From: Tricholoma matsutake
Lineage: Eukaryota > Basidiomycota > Agaricomycetes > Agaricales > Tricholomataceae
Assembly (NCBI GenBank): GCA_026075535.2
Contig: AP026542.1
Span: 7,998,001-8,062,000, forward strand
DNA: 64,000 nucleotides
Direction: 5' to 3'
Under the pieces are notes generated by a model. It did no database searches and was not told where the DNA came from. It saw only the letters and a list, made by a program, of their open reading frames with translations. Both the position numbers and the translations under genes were made by a program. This document shows, piece by piece, positions 1-11,687 of this stretch; position 1 is the stretch's first letter, and every line of letters starts with the position of its first letter.

Positions 1-48
1 ATAGTTATTGAATCTAATCTTTGGTTTTCCCTTGCAAGTATCGAGTTC

Positions 49-1838
49 TTAGGACTCTGATCGTATGGTTGCCCTTACACCAGGGATACTTTCATTCACC
101 ACAGAGAGTTTTTGGCAAAAATCATCATTTTTGTACCCCAAGGGTACATCACATAGGAAAGATTCATCTGCAGAGATCGACAAAATAGTGTTGCAAGAAG
201 TTCCAATTTTCAACCAGTTGTCCCACCACAAAGGCAAGTCAGTGACATCAACATCTTCAGACACTTCTTCACATAGGTCATCAGGTAGACTGGACAGGGC
301 ATCAGCAACTGTGTTATCTTCACCATGAATGTAGTGAATGGTCATGTCAAATTGGGATAGATGTTCCATCCAATGGGCCTGTCGCCATGACAAGTCCTTC
401 TGAGTATCAAAGTTTTCCAAAGTTCTATGATCAGTGTACACAATGAATTGTGAGCCTAGCAGGTCAGAGTGCCACTTTTTCAGCACACAAATGATTGCTA
501 GCATCTCTTTTTTGTGCACTGGGTAGTTTTTTGTGCATCATTGAGTTGCATCGAATCAAAGGCCACCGGCCGAGCACTTTCCCAAGTTGGGCCCCAGCTC
601 AGCACAGTGCCAGTGCATTTATCACTGGCATTGCACATCATGAAAATTTTGTTGTTGCCTGGATTTGCATAGTCGATCACCATCAGGCACTCCCTGCTGA
701 CTACCAGATCTTTGATTGCCTCAAAAGCAATTTGGTGTTGGGAAGTCCAAGTAGGGAAGTGTTTCTCACAATCTTTCATAGTCAGAGGTGTCAGGGTTGT
801 AGTGTGTTCTGCCAGGTTAGGCAGGAAAGCAGCAATATATCACACCAAGCCTAAAAAGGTCCTTACATCGGTTGCAGAACTTGGTATTGGCCAATTCAAG
901 ATCTTGTCCACCTTGGACGAGCATGCTTCAATCTCTTCTTGAGAGATTTGGTGTCCCAGGAAGATCAGTTCCAATAGGTAAAATTTTGACTTCTTTGGAT
1001 TGCAGTACAGCCAATCCCTGCGCAGGGCACTTATAACTTGTTTGATGTGTTCAGTGTGCTCTGCCAAATTGTCTGAATAGATCACAATGTTGTCCAGATA
1101 AATGTGGCAGAAAATCCCCAGGAAAGGACAAAGACAAGCTGTAACGCATTGCTGATGGATGGGAGGAGAGTTACGCAGTCCTTGGGGCATTACAACCCAC
1201 TCATACAGGCCCAACAGTGTCATCACAGTGGTGAGATGAATGCTTTCAGGGTCCATTTTTGTGTGGAAAAAACTGTTGGTCATATCCAGTTTGCTCTATA
1301 TTTTGCCATGGCTAGCATCTGCAAGAATGTCATTGACATGAGGCAGTGGGTGAGAATCAGTGATAGTATTTGTGTTAAGCTGTTGGTAGTTGTTAACCCA
1401 ACACAGGAGCATAGTATTATCAGCCTTAGGAACCAGGAAAGTGGGTGACGCATGTTCTGATGATGATGGCCAAATGTGTCCTGCTTCTAAGTGTCATTGA
1501 ATCAGAACACTCCATGCCTCATGGAACTTTTGCAGGCATGAGTAGCTCCATGTGCTAATAGTTTTATCTGCATCTTTTAATTTAATTTTACATTGCACCG
1601 TATTCGGCATCTCATCCACATGTGGGATAGGTTTGAAAATGTCTGCGTATGTCTCATGAATCTCTTCGTTCAGTTTTTCCAAATGTTCAACAGCAGCTAG
1701 TTGTACTATACATCCATGAACAGCAGCAACAATGTCGATGCCATTCACAGGTGCACAATGCACATCAATTAATGGTCGATGCACAGCACACATTTCCTTC
1801 AGTTCTTTTAGCAAAAGCTTTCTGTTCACAATATTCAT
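49..1838 (-). pseudogene. Gypsy-1 reverse transcriptase and RNase H, catalytically broken
   Basis: RT fingers and palm are spread over 1838-1494 and 1283-840, and RNase H over 779-498 and 519-49. The RT active-site box reads IYLDNIVIYSD: the second Asp of YxDD is Asn (codon AAC at 1089-1091), which should abolish catalysis. The RNase H core begins MCNASD, where family members normally have an Asp before AS. Conserved downstream blocks (HEKEMLAI-like, YTDHRTLENF, GEDNTVADALS) remain. Both Asp-to-Asn changes are G to A in a CpG context. Several family arginines are His, Trp or Cys, as expected from CpG decay. Confidence 0.85.
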
Positions 1839-1850
1839 GGAGATAACATC

Positions 1851-2952
1851 TCATAATTTCACAATAGGTTTACATACAAATGGGGCTACAGGGTGCAGGA
1901 GGTCAAAGTTCATACTCATATCTATTGCTGAACCGTCGCAGACATTTACCATGACATTATTATGGTAAATAAATGGAAGTCCAAGGATTATCGGATGGCA
2001 TAAACTAGGTGCAACAAGCATGCAAACTGTCTGGGCTGAATACCAATTATTACGGTCATGCAATTCAAGTTTTACCCAGTGGGTAAGCAAAATCTGAGGA
2101 GTTGTATTCATGCCATTGAAAAAAGCACCAGAAACAGCAAATGGTCGATGAAGTAAGCATATTGGTAATTGCAAGCAAGTGACAAGGTCCTGATCAATCA
2201 AAACTGGACCAGAACCATGGTCAATTAGAGCTTCAACAGGTATGCGAGAAATAGAGGAAGGATCACAGCTCTCAATAGCGCATTTCCACACAAGGTGGGG
2301 CAGAAAGAAAGGCTTTTACCCAGTGGGTAAGCGAAATCTGAGGAGTCATATTCATGCCATTGAAAAATGCACCAGAAACAGGGAACAGTTGATGAAGTAA
2401 GCATATCGGTAATTGCAAGTGGGTGACAAGGTCCTGATCAATCAAAACTGGACCAGAGCCATGGTCAATTAGAGCTTCAACAGGTATGCGAGAGATAGAG
2501 GAAGGATCGTGGCTCTCAATAGCACATTTCCACACAAGGTGGGGCAGAAAGAAAGGTATGTGTGTGCTTACCGAGTCATTGGAGTCACGAGATAGGTCAC
2601 TGTCCCCCCCACCTAGGATTGACCAATCATTGGATGGGCAGACAGATGTGATGGGGTAAGCAGACATACCCAACACTGCCACAACAGGCAGCACCGGAGG
2701 AGCCATCATTGGCTGTGGAGGTTGAGAAGACATGTTGGCTACAGAAGTGATATACAACAAGTATTCATCATGGGGGATTGGCAGTGGAGCTAACTTGATG
2801 TGTTTCCTTGCCTCAATCATGGAAGCCATTGTGCGTTCTACGTATCCATCTCCGGACAGAAATTCACAAGGATGTCCATCTGGCAAGTAAAATCTGCAGC
2901 ATTTCTTACATCTGCTGTGGCTTTCCAGATATGATCGCTCTGATTCACTCAC
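1851..2952 (-). pseudogene. Gypsy-1 zinc-knuckle and aspartic protease region, internally duplicated
   Basis: The protease signature appears twice in the minus-strand translation as VEALIDHGSGPVLIDQDLV, where the catalytic D-S/T-G is changed to D-H-G. The first copy (within 2952-2272) is cut off after THWVK and runs out of frame. The second (2291-1851) continues into the normal C-terminal half with LGLPFIYHNN. The cause is a 244-bp tandem duplication in the DNA. An acidic linker and a CKKCCRFYLPDGHPC zinc-knuckle-like motif precede the protease. No functional protease can come from this arrangement. Confidence 0.75.
2070..2556. repeat. Tandem duplication of about 244 bp inside the Gypsy-1 protease
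   Basis: Bases 2070-2313 and 2314-2556 are adjacent direct copies with about ten scattered substitutions. Both start with TTTTACCCAGTGGGTAAGC and end with GGGCAGAAAGAAAGG. Several differences are CG against TG or CA, so the duplication predates part of the decay. Confidence 0.9.
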
Positions 2953-4104
2953 AGTTCATCAGTTTAGGGGGACATGACAATGAAGAAAAGGAAGACGTCA
3001 ATTGCATATGGGATGGAGCAGTGGGCTGGGAGCAAGCATGGGGGGGACAGTGAGAGGAATCGGACAAACTGACTGTAGAGCTTGAGTGTTTCAGGCTGCA
3101 TGCTGCATCCTCAGCATCATATCTACATGCATTGCGGTCTTTGATAAGCTTCTGATCAAGTTTCATGAGCGTATCAATGAAGGACTGTAGTTTCACTTCA
3201 GCTTTGAGCACCATAGTGCTCGCTTTGGTTGCAGTAGCAGCAGCATCACCCTCAGGTCCATCTGAACCTTTGTTCTCTTTGTCTGACTTGTCGTCAGACA
3301 ACTCGTGATTGTCTTTCCATCAGTCAAGTGCAGAGGCAAGTTCTGGGGAGATGTTGGATTTGATCTGTGTATGGAGTTGAGGGGGAGACAGGTGATATTG
3401 AGAATTTTTCAGCAGGAGGTTATCGCGGTGCAAGGCATCAACAAACTCTGAGAATGGGGTTTTGTTCTGTTTTGTCGAGTGAACCTTTTGCGTGAGGTCC
3501 TGTTGCCACTGTTTAGGCAGCCAGCATGCACAGACCCTAGACATGAACTCGAGGAAAGACATGGGAGACAGAAGGTCTTGTTGTGACTGGTACCAGTCAC
3601 AGAATAGAGGGTCCTCGAAAGAGTAGACAATATGGTCAATGAAATTCTTGGCATTGAGGCCATCTTTGTTCTGTAAATATCCATGTGCATGGTGTTCAAA
3701 TTTGTGCAGGAGTTCAGGTGTCATCGCACCCACAGATATCATAGGATGTTTGCCATTATTGAGGCTCAATACTGCAGTCATGCCAGTGGAGGACATGTTC
3801 ATTGTCAATGATAGTATGCAGTATTCATCGGAGGAAGAGGAAGAGCTTCATTTACGGATCTAGCAGGTGAGGGAGGTGAGGTTAGAGGGCTGGATGCAGA
3901 TGTGGAAGGTGTGGTGGGAGGTGTGGATGTGGATGTATGCATGTCCAAAGCGGCAGTTGCGGCTTTTTTCACAAGAAGGGCAGAAGAGGTGGATGTATGC
4001 GCATCAATTGAATCAATGGGTGTGAGCAATTTTATCAATGTGGCATTAGCAGTGTTTGCAGTGGAAGAGCTTGTAGTGTTCATCTTCCTCGCCCTACTAC
4101 ACAT
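2945..4104 (-). pseudogene. Gypsy-1 gag region, frameshifted
   Basis: Three minus-strand reading frames cover a retroviral-type gag. A Ser/Thr/Ala-rich leader (4104-3805) is followed by a helical gag core (3808-3320) with a Trp/Phe/Leu pattern typical of the retrotransposon gag domain (for example FCDWYQSQ and WLPKQWQQDL). A charged spacer (3301-2945) follows. The frames differ from piece to piece, so at least two frameshifts separate them. The product would form the virus-like particle. The short CxxC...H...C stretch that follows at about 2905-2860 is a possible zinc knuckle. Confidence 0.7.
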
Positions 4105-4326
4105 TGTAAGGGAGGTGTTGACTGAAGGCTGGCAAGACAGGGTTTATGTTGAGCGCCATTTAGTTGTCTAGATAGACAATGTCAATGCAGCTAATATACA
4201 GGCATTGTCAATGTCAAAAAAAAAGTGGAAACCTACCCCATAGTTGGGGATAGGTAACACTAAAGAGAGAGAAATCAATATAACACTCACATCTAATCAC
4301 CAAAGTGACAGGACAACAACATGGTA
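4105..4326. other. Intervening sequence, nothing recognised
   Basis: This interval lies between the 5' end of Gypsy-1 and the left inverted repeat of the giant transposon. It holds a short A-run and no open frame or repeat that I recognise. A 5' LTR of Gypsy-1 could be hidden here, but I cannot show it without its partner. Confidence 0.4.
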
Positions 4327-4404
4327 TTACAGCACTTTCAGAATGTTATGACATTAGTTTTTTTTTCAAAAGTGTGACATGATGACGTATTTCCAAATTG
4401 GGAC
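4327..4404 (+). repeat. Left terminal inverted repeat of the giant transposon
   Basis: It starts TTACAGCACTTTCAGAATG, followed by GACATTAG, nine T residues, then AAGTGTGACAT and a TTTCCAAAT block. It pairs with 39424-39503. The first plausible cargo start codon (4470) lies only about 65 bp inside it. Confidence 0.8.
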
Positions 4405-4469
4405 TTAGTTATATCAGTGAGTTTTTTTCAGCTTGTAAATGGTTACACAGTGTTTCTTGCTCGTTGTAT

Positions 4470-6285
4470 GGAGGCTAGATCTCCATCTGCTGGGTCTTCT
4501 CATACTGATACCTTGGATGACACTGACTGGGATGAAAACCCTGACTATGAAGAACCCATAGGCACACTCAACAACAATGTACAAGAGCTTAGAGCCAAGA
4601 TCAGGCGTAAGTCTTATCATGTCTAATCACAGCATATAACACTTTTTCTATGCAGAAGGAAAATTTTTGTATGTCACTCTGGCAACCCAGAAGGCTACAG
4701 CCCTGTGGGCAAAGGTGAATGAAAGGCAACGAGAGTCTAGGAAGAGGAAGAAAGCAGAAAAGGAGAAGGAAAATGTGGTGAAGCATAGTGAAATTAATGA
4801 ACTGGAGTCAGATGATGAGGCAGAATCGAGAGGGAAGAAGGCAAAGCAGGCACAGAAGGTCACTGCATACATCCACATCCAGACTCCTGCTGTACAAACG
4901 AAGGGGCGAGCCAAGACTGCAGAATCAAAACCAATTGTCAAAGGGCCATGTTTTTTCACTTCCAATGATGACTACAAAAAATTCAGGGAGACTATTGCCA
5001 AGTTGATACCCTGTAAACTGAAACTCTTGCTGATCACACAAATGCATTGGCAATATGAGAAACCTGCAAATGACAGCAAGAAGCCACTCTCATCAGCTGT
5101 GGGATATGAAGCCCTGAAAGACTTGCTTTTGGATTGTAAAAAGGACTTTGTTTTATTCATTATGATTCCTCCACCTACAAAGGATGATGAGGTGATTTAC
5201 CTGTTCATGTGCTGTAAATAATGTGCTTATAATATCTCTACTTAGGACTGAGATACTGGAGAAGGTGACTACATCATGAAGCCTTATGATCATTACAAAG
5301 AAATTGTGTTGCAGGTCCTGGGTGACACAGAGATGAGTGCAAAGGCACAAATCGTGAGTCACTCTGCTTCTCCTCATTGATACCCTGAAGTAGTACTAAT
5401 TTATATGACAGGCAGCTATGGCCAGTAACTGTGCCAAACATGTAGAGGAGTTATGGGGCCAATATAGTATCAGAAACTGTCCCCTGTTCCCGACCTCATG
5501 TATATACCAACATCTGATAGGCAACAAAATGTATTACTGGGACCTCACGCCAACTCGACTGCAGGTCTGGGGCAATGCACTGGTATGTAATCAACTATTG
5601 CTAGTCATTTCCTAACTGACAATATTCACAGGCAGTCAAAAAAAGTGGTGTTACGCTCACATCTCCTCCCAATTCTAACCACTTCAACATCAAACATGCT
5701 TGCAAGGCCCCTCCTGCAGCCCTCATTGTTGCACCTGCTAGCATTACTGAGGGTGATGCTCTGCCCCCTCCTACTCTGCCTGTGGTACCCCAGTATCCTC
5801 CTTGGGCATATGGTTATCCTCCGCCGCCTCCACCCAGCTTTCCTCATGCACCCGTCTATCCTCATGCACCTGTCTATCCTCATGCACCCATCTATCCTCA
5901 TGCACAAGGTTACCATCCCTCTCATGGCTACTCATATCCATATTGACCTAATCCATACGCATGACTCTCAGACCAACAGCACCCTGCCTATCCCACCAGA
6001 AATCCTTCTCAGCCATTCTCACCTGTTCCGTTGCCAAGTGTTGCTATTCATCTCCAAGTCCCCCTCAAAGTATTTTGTGCTCGATATGATATCCCTGACT
6101 CAGATAAGGAAAAGCTGGCAAAGCTTGAGTACCAGCCAGGTGATAACATCGTCATGAGGTTGGAGGAGAAATACTGGGAGCATGAGGGTTTCACTGTATT
6201 GAGATGGAAGGGGTTTCTTGCTCCCCACAAGCAGTTCATGAAGGAGGTGCAAAATGGAACTTGGGCTACCACCAACGATACATGA
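4470..6285 (+). pseudogene. Uncharacterised Agaricomycete-type multi-exon gene, transposon cargo, with in-frame stops
   Basis: Exons join cleanly over short introns (for example about 4610-4654, 5194-5246, 5355-5412 and 5584-5632). The product has an acidic N-terminus and a Lys/Arg/Glu-rich, probably helical segment (about 4700-4860). A conserved-looking core follows with LITQMHWQYEKPANDSKKP and IMIPPPTKDDE. After it come a Pro/Tyr/His-rich linker and a C-terminal block with KLAKLEYQPGDNIV and GFTVLRWKGFLAPHKQF. I recognise the general shape from mushroom lineage-specific hypothetical proteins but know no function. In-frame TGA codons occur at 5944-5946 and 5962-5964, and another follows the third intron where Trp would fit. 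It abuts the left TIR, so it is probably cargo. Confidence 0.65.
5842..5905 (+). repeat. 18-bp coding tandem repeat, about 3.5 copies
   Basis: The unit CCTCATGCACCCGTCTAT repeats at 5842, 5860 and 5878 with a partial fourth copy. It encodes YPHAPV/YPHAPI hexapeptides in the linker of the orphan gene. Confidence 0.9.
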
Positions 6286-6639
6286 GATCAGGGATTGTAT
6301 GTTTTTTATATGTGCTCGAGATACTCTGCTTTGGACTTGTCGCATCTTTTCACTATACATTGCTCATGCATCGCTTCAGGGTTTTTTCTTAGTTCTGTCA
6401 TTGCTGTTAGATATCACAAATGGACTTTATAACCACACAGCATGTACAGACTCATAGATGCAATTACAATGTTTGTTCACTGAATGTAGCCCAAATTGGT
6501 GAACCATGCTTACACATCTCTGCCATGATACAACCGCATGCTTCCAATAATGTTTGGATTGGATCTGGAGTGTGGCATAACACGTCACCGTGTCGACAAA
6601 GATATGCCTTTACTGTATGAAGGTGAGATGATTACAGCT
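6286..6639. other. Noncoding spacer
   Basis: Only short, unsupported frames are present. It separates the orphan gene from the mariner remnant, and the 3' end of the mariner element probably lies here. Confidence 0.5.
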
Positions 6640-7450
6640 AGCTGCGAGACATAGAAGGCTCACATGTGCTGAATGACTCTTCAATCGGATTTAGATCAGG
6701 TGAATATGCAGGCAAATAAAGAATCAGACAGCCTATGAATGTGAATGGGACTGTTGAGTTTGTGCATCAAATAAGGTGGATAAACCTGACCTGCACTCTT
6801 TACTAGTTGAACAAGAGCATCGTTATGATGTATTCAGCAGTTGTCAAGCACCAGGATAGATTGTTCTGCAGGAAAGGGTTGCATTTCTGGAAGCTAGCAA
6901 TGATTGAGCCAGATGTATGAACTCATACGCAATATGAAAACATACTACTTCCTCTTGAATGAAGTCATAGAATTCCAGTGAATCAAACAAGCCAGGAACA
7001 ACTTGAGTGGCAAGGTAGCCATCGCAAGTCATAGCAGTCAGAAGGGAGTAACGATCACCATGCACAAAGACATCCTTGAGTTCAGCTCGTTGTCCAGCAG
7101 GAGCTAGGCCATATTGGTGTGCATAGCTGTGTTCATTCTTGCTGGTTTTGTCAAGACAGATAAATTCTGAGCCATCACCAGACAAGCGAGGGTCCTGCTG
7201 CACCTCCCTCCACTGTGCTAGCAACTCTTCATCTCATTCAAAGGCAATTTTGTGGAGCATCTTTTGAGTTTCTTGAGATTCTCATGGAGCGCCGAGACAG
7301 AAATGATGATGTTGTGATTTATTGCAAGCCAGAGAACCAGCTCGTCAAGATAGAGATCAGATTCTTGCTCATAGATAGTGTGGACTGCCATGAGAACAGC
7401 TCTAGTAAGACGCCGAGTAGGTCCATAAGGTGCAAAATGAGGTCAGTTCA
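6640..7450 (-). pseudogene. Tc1/mariner-type (DDE_3-like) transposase remnant
   Basis: The minus strand reads DELVLWLAINHNIIISVSAL (a helix-turn-helix-like piece, about 7370-7290). It continues with an LDKTSKNEHSYAHQYGLAPAGQRA block, an HGDRYSLLTAMTCDGYLA block and GLFDSLEFYDFIQEEV. These are the first-Asp and central blocks of the Tc1/mariner DDE domain. After a frameshift near 6870 the second Asp box appears as SILVLDNC. Further on AYSPDLNPIEESF, the third acidic box, is visible. The normal E or D before RT in the first box is altered, and the gene is split by at least two frameshifts and a stop. No TIRs were delimited. Confidence 0.75.
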
Positions 7451-8525
7451 CTGATCTGTTGATGATACTCAACCCGGGAAAACCACCAAAACTGCTGATG
7501 ATATTTGCACAAGTCAGAGGAAGGGTGCGAGATGTTCTGAATGTTTGTGATCCAACCAATGGGAAGACAACTAGTTGGTACTAGTTGTAAAGGTAGTTCT
7601 ATAAGGGAGGAAGGTGTTTAGCACGGTCCAATGGAGTATCAATCGATATCGAGGACAATCAACAAGATTGATGGCAAACGATGTTTATCATTGAGGGTCG
7701 ATGTGTGAATTCTAAGGACTTTTGGTGGATCGATAGTATACGAAGATTATAGCTGATGGCTATGAAGTACCAGAGTGGTTACTAGTGCTAATGATAAGAG
7801 GATTGAAAGTTGATCGAGGATGACAATGGTCGCAGAGGTTTCTTGTCAATCGAGAAAACCCATAGAAGTTTCAATTGTTTTAGAGGATAGATCAGATTCT
7901 TAGAACTTTACACGAGACAATATGTGAAGACGATTTCTTGTATTTCCAAGTAGATACTACAGTGTTTTATATGTTTTAAAAGAAACTTCCTAAAATGGTA
8001 TAAGAAACATGTGTAGAACATGAGGCAAAAGATATGAGTTAAGACACGAGGCCAAAAGGAGACTGGAATCCGAACAAGAAAGAGATATATCATATGATGA
8101 AGGAGTAATAAAGGGAAAGAACTAAAAAGAGACTGTCCTTTGTGTATAAACTGCGCTAAGTCTTGCAATAATCCATCCAGCAGGTTCTGTATGCGATAGG
8201 GACTTGGAACAAGGCTGACCTACTATCAGCAGGTTTGAGCACAAGTTGGAATACTTCCTGGTGCATGGTATTCCACCATTTAGATAACGAATGCAGTGCC
8301 TGATGTTGCTCGTAGTTTCTCGATGTTGATTGATAACACTGTTCGATCACGGTCATGGTTGTTTGAAGTTGATCGGCATCAGGAAAACTGCTTTTGGACT
8401 CAGAATATTCTCAGGGTACCTGGCTTTTCCCAGGGTTTCTCAAAGTATCTCAAGGGAACACAGGGTACCTCAAAGTATCTCAAGGGAACACAAGGTACCT
8501 CAGAAACACATACTGTATTAATTAT
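7451..8525. other. Gene-free spacer with a 30-bp tandem duplication
   Basis: No coding region is supported. At 8439-8498 a 30-bp unit (starting CTCAAAGTATCTCAAGGGAA) occurs twice in tandem. Similar TCTCAAGG/CCTTGAGA motifs recur at about 37660-37680. The rest is AT-rich sequence without recognised structure. Confidence 0.5.
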
Positions 8526-11500
8526 CTACCAAATTGTCTGATAAGCATAAGAATGAGTCCAATTATTAACTAAAAATGATTTGGAACTATCCAACACGTT
8601 AGTACTAGTCCATGATGATATATCTTCTGTGAATCTAGGAATCAGCATGCAGCTTTGTCTAATTTCAGTCAAAGGAATAATAGAACATTGAGGTGACGGT
8701 GTTTTCTTAATAGTGTACATCCCATAGTGTTCATGAGCAGTTGGCAGCAATGGTGAATACCATTCCACATATGCCAAAGGATCCTGAGGCCAGTTTTGAG
8801 GGGACAGGATACTGTTTAGAAGAGCAGGGAGCTTGAATATAACCCTTACATGTCCAATGCATGTGCCTACAAATACATATGTCTTGAGTGGCAATTCAGC
8901 AGGGAAGAAGTATTTGTATGACTATACCTTGAAGACCAGTGGCCTCTGCATGGTCCTTTCTCAATGCTACAACTGTATCAAATCTACCTGTAGGCATCTT
9001 CTTGGTTATTGGCAATGCCTTGACAGTATCACACTCATCATCTTCATTATGGAGACTGGCAGGATGGAATCTGAACTGGGTGAACAAGTCAAGACATTGG
9101 AAAAGTATTGGATTTGAAACTGCAACCAGATTTGTTGATCTACGTCCACATTCCAGAAAAAGGTTGAGATATTTCTTGAGATCTTTGGCAAAAGAAGGTG
9201 CACAATGTAATTTTTCAACATGGGCAAGATGGCATCTAGGATAAGGGCAATGTTTTGCCATCAAGATAGGAAGCCTGGTCAAAGTGGGGAGGGGTGGCTG
9301 AGTAGGATTACTTTGCTGTTCTATCCACTCCAGATAGTTGTCAAAGGAGGATATCTTCTCTTGACATGAGAGCCAAGTGATCATCTGGGGGAATTCATCT
9401 CTTCGATTGGATGCGCGCCATCCTTTTTTGGCAAAACTGATATGTAGTCATTCAAACATTTCTGTGTTGTAGTTGTCTGTGGTCCCAAATAGTTGGATTG
9501 AGTCGATGTAATGCATCAGAGAGTGAAATTTAGGAATGTTGAGATCATCACGTAAACCAGGCTGAATGAAAAAGGCTTTGTTCTGGTTGAAAATGTTGAG
9601 GGCATCTGTCATGTACCCTAAAGTGAACTTGTCATGTGTCTTGTATTGAGCCAAGTACATGAAATCCAATAGTGCTTTGATGCAGAGGTACCCCTGTCTA
9701 GGGATTTTTCCAACCAAGCAACCTAGAAGAATGTGTGCCATGTGTTTTCTCTCTGAGCCAGATATTTGGGATAGAGCTGATATGCCATTTTGGAAATGGC
9801 ATACTCCATGAGCAGGTGGGAGAGTTTGAATTCTCAGGTCAAGTTCCTCTGGTGACATGACAAGCTGGCACCAGTGCACAATGTGCTTGAAAACTCCCTG
9901 ATACAACTGATGCAGGACGTCTGGCATGATAGCACAGTGAATGTCGGAATATGGAAAACTGACCCAGAAAGGCTGGTATACGCTGCCAGAGACCTCACAT
10001 TCCATGCAGAACTTGTGGAACTCTGACTTCTTGGTAGATGAACTCTTGGCCTCAGAAATAACATTCCACGTCCAGGTCTGGGTTCGTCAATCCCAGGTAA
10101 CATCGTCTTGATGATTTTTGGCTGAACACTGGCATTTGGGATAGGTACCATATTTAGAGCAGGAGACCAGACATGGTTCAGGGTAGTCAGCGACATAGGA
10201 TGTAAGAACCAGAAACACCAGACGGACTGTGCCATCACCCCCACATATCTCTATCCCTGTCTTCCCAGCTTCCATCAATGGCTGCAACATGTGGTGCATG
10301 GTCTCGTAAAAGAGACACTGATTCCTTCCAGTCTGCTCATGGCAGGTAAGACCCACTCAGGAAATTTTGTCGACAGAGAGGTAGGCGATGAGTACACAAG
10401 TGTGTTTTGTAGGTTTTCAACGCATTATTTCCTATGGTCAAATACACTGGATATGCTGATTTGCTGCTGGAGAATTGAGTCAACTGAGTCTTGTCACTAG
10501 CAATGATTACAGGGGCAAGCATCGCTCCACTTGGGAGTTTGCTCTGAGATAATTTGTGGTACATTGAATTTAGGGCTTAAACTTAGGGAGGGAGGAGACT
10601 TGCCTGAACTGCGGTCCACCACTTTGCAGTCCACATCTCTGAAAAGATATGGTTTTCTAGAGTAGGGTCAGAATAAACCTTGCTGGGTCAGTAAACCATG
10701 TGTTTAGACAGAGTAGGATCTGCCCATAGACTCCATATAGCTTCAATTGGATCGCGATATCGGATAGTGAATGTATAGCCAGGTCAATCATTGAAGGTCA
10801 AGGACTTTGTCGACCACAGCCCTGCTTGTTCAGGTATCAAGTCTATCTTCTGATGTAAAGCATGGGTATTGTGGAAGGAGAGACCAAGTTTTTCAGTGAC
10901 CTGAATAAATGAGAAGGTAAGCTACCAGTGGGCAACATTAAAGACAAGATGGTCTCAAATGTACCCCAGGAATTGCCAAGAACCTGTCAAATGACTTGTG
11001 CCCAATCCCATCCTTTACCATCCACTGAGCTACCCTCCAATCCATTTCTGAGGCAAAGGGTGCATAAAGGTTATCCTTGTCTGTGGCGGCGCCATCATCA
11101 TCACGCATCACCACATCCCCATCGCCATCTTGTTCCCTAAAGAGCTGGCGCCAGTGGTCACAAAGGCATTCATCCATTTGAATAACTTTGCCAGCTCCTT
11201 CATCATCATCTTCATCCAAACATCGACTCTGATTTGTTGCCCTCTGGTTTGCCTGGGAACTTGGGCCAGGCCCTGGTTGACCAATCGGGTCTTCTTCATC
11301 AGTGGTGTTGGGGGGCACATTGATAAAATAGTATGGATCACCTTGCTCTTGATTCCATTGCCACAAAGCATCATCAGGATCTTCTTCTTCCTCCTCCTCG
11401 TGTTGCACCTGTTGCTTGTCTGTTGCAACATCTCCCTCCTGAACCACCATGTCCCCTCCACCACTTCCATGAAGGTCTTCGTCATCCAGTTCCTCCATCA

Positions 11501-11687
11501 CTTCAGCCAACTTTCCCCTCTTCCACCAAGAACATGAGTGGGAGGTCTTGAAATACCTAGTACACACTGGACAATGATGATCAGCCTCCATATGTAAGAA
11601 GTATTGGTAGGACAAGATAGAGGTGTATAATGTGATGGTCAATCTGAGGGACGGAAACGGAACACCCACTTGGAGAAAGATAATCAT
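8526..11687 (-). pseudogene. Plavaka-type (CACTA/EnSpm-like) transposase, disabled
   Basis: Minus-strand blocks appear in order. First comes an N-terminal Cys/His motif (CPVCTRYFKTSHSC), a long acidic region and NLYAPFASEMDWRVAQWMV (11687-10938). Then APVIIASDKTQLTQF and AYPVYLTIGN (10564-10440), a Cys-rich block (10356-10087), and IMPDVLHQLYQGVFKHIVHW with FGTTDNYNTEMFE (10005-9448). A C-terminal part ends in a TNVLDSSKSF..NNWTHSYAYQTIW-type block (9384-8526). This is the block pattern of basidiomycete Plavaka transposases. Frames shift between blocks, some perhaps across introns. In-frame TGA at 9448-9450 stands where the family has Arg (MFERLH), and another is at 10087-10089. It is divergent from the TET/JBP gene, with about 800 bp between starts. 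Confidence 0.8.

Larger units (their letters stand above)
1..4104 (-). mobile_element. Degenerate Ty3/Gypsy LTR retrotransposon (Gypsy-1), truncated by the window edge
   Basis: Read on the minus strand, the order is Ser/Thr-rich leader, gag, zinc-knuckle-like stretch, aspartic protease, reverse transcriptase and RNase H, which is the Ty3/Gypsy order. The integrase would lie beyond base 1. Every domain is broken by frameshifts or stops, and no LTR was recognised in 4105-4326. The element lies outside the inverted repeat that begins at 4327, so it is a neighbour of the giant transposon and not cargo. Family assignment is firm from the RT and RNase H motifs; the boundaries are not known. Confidence 0.85.
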
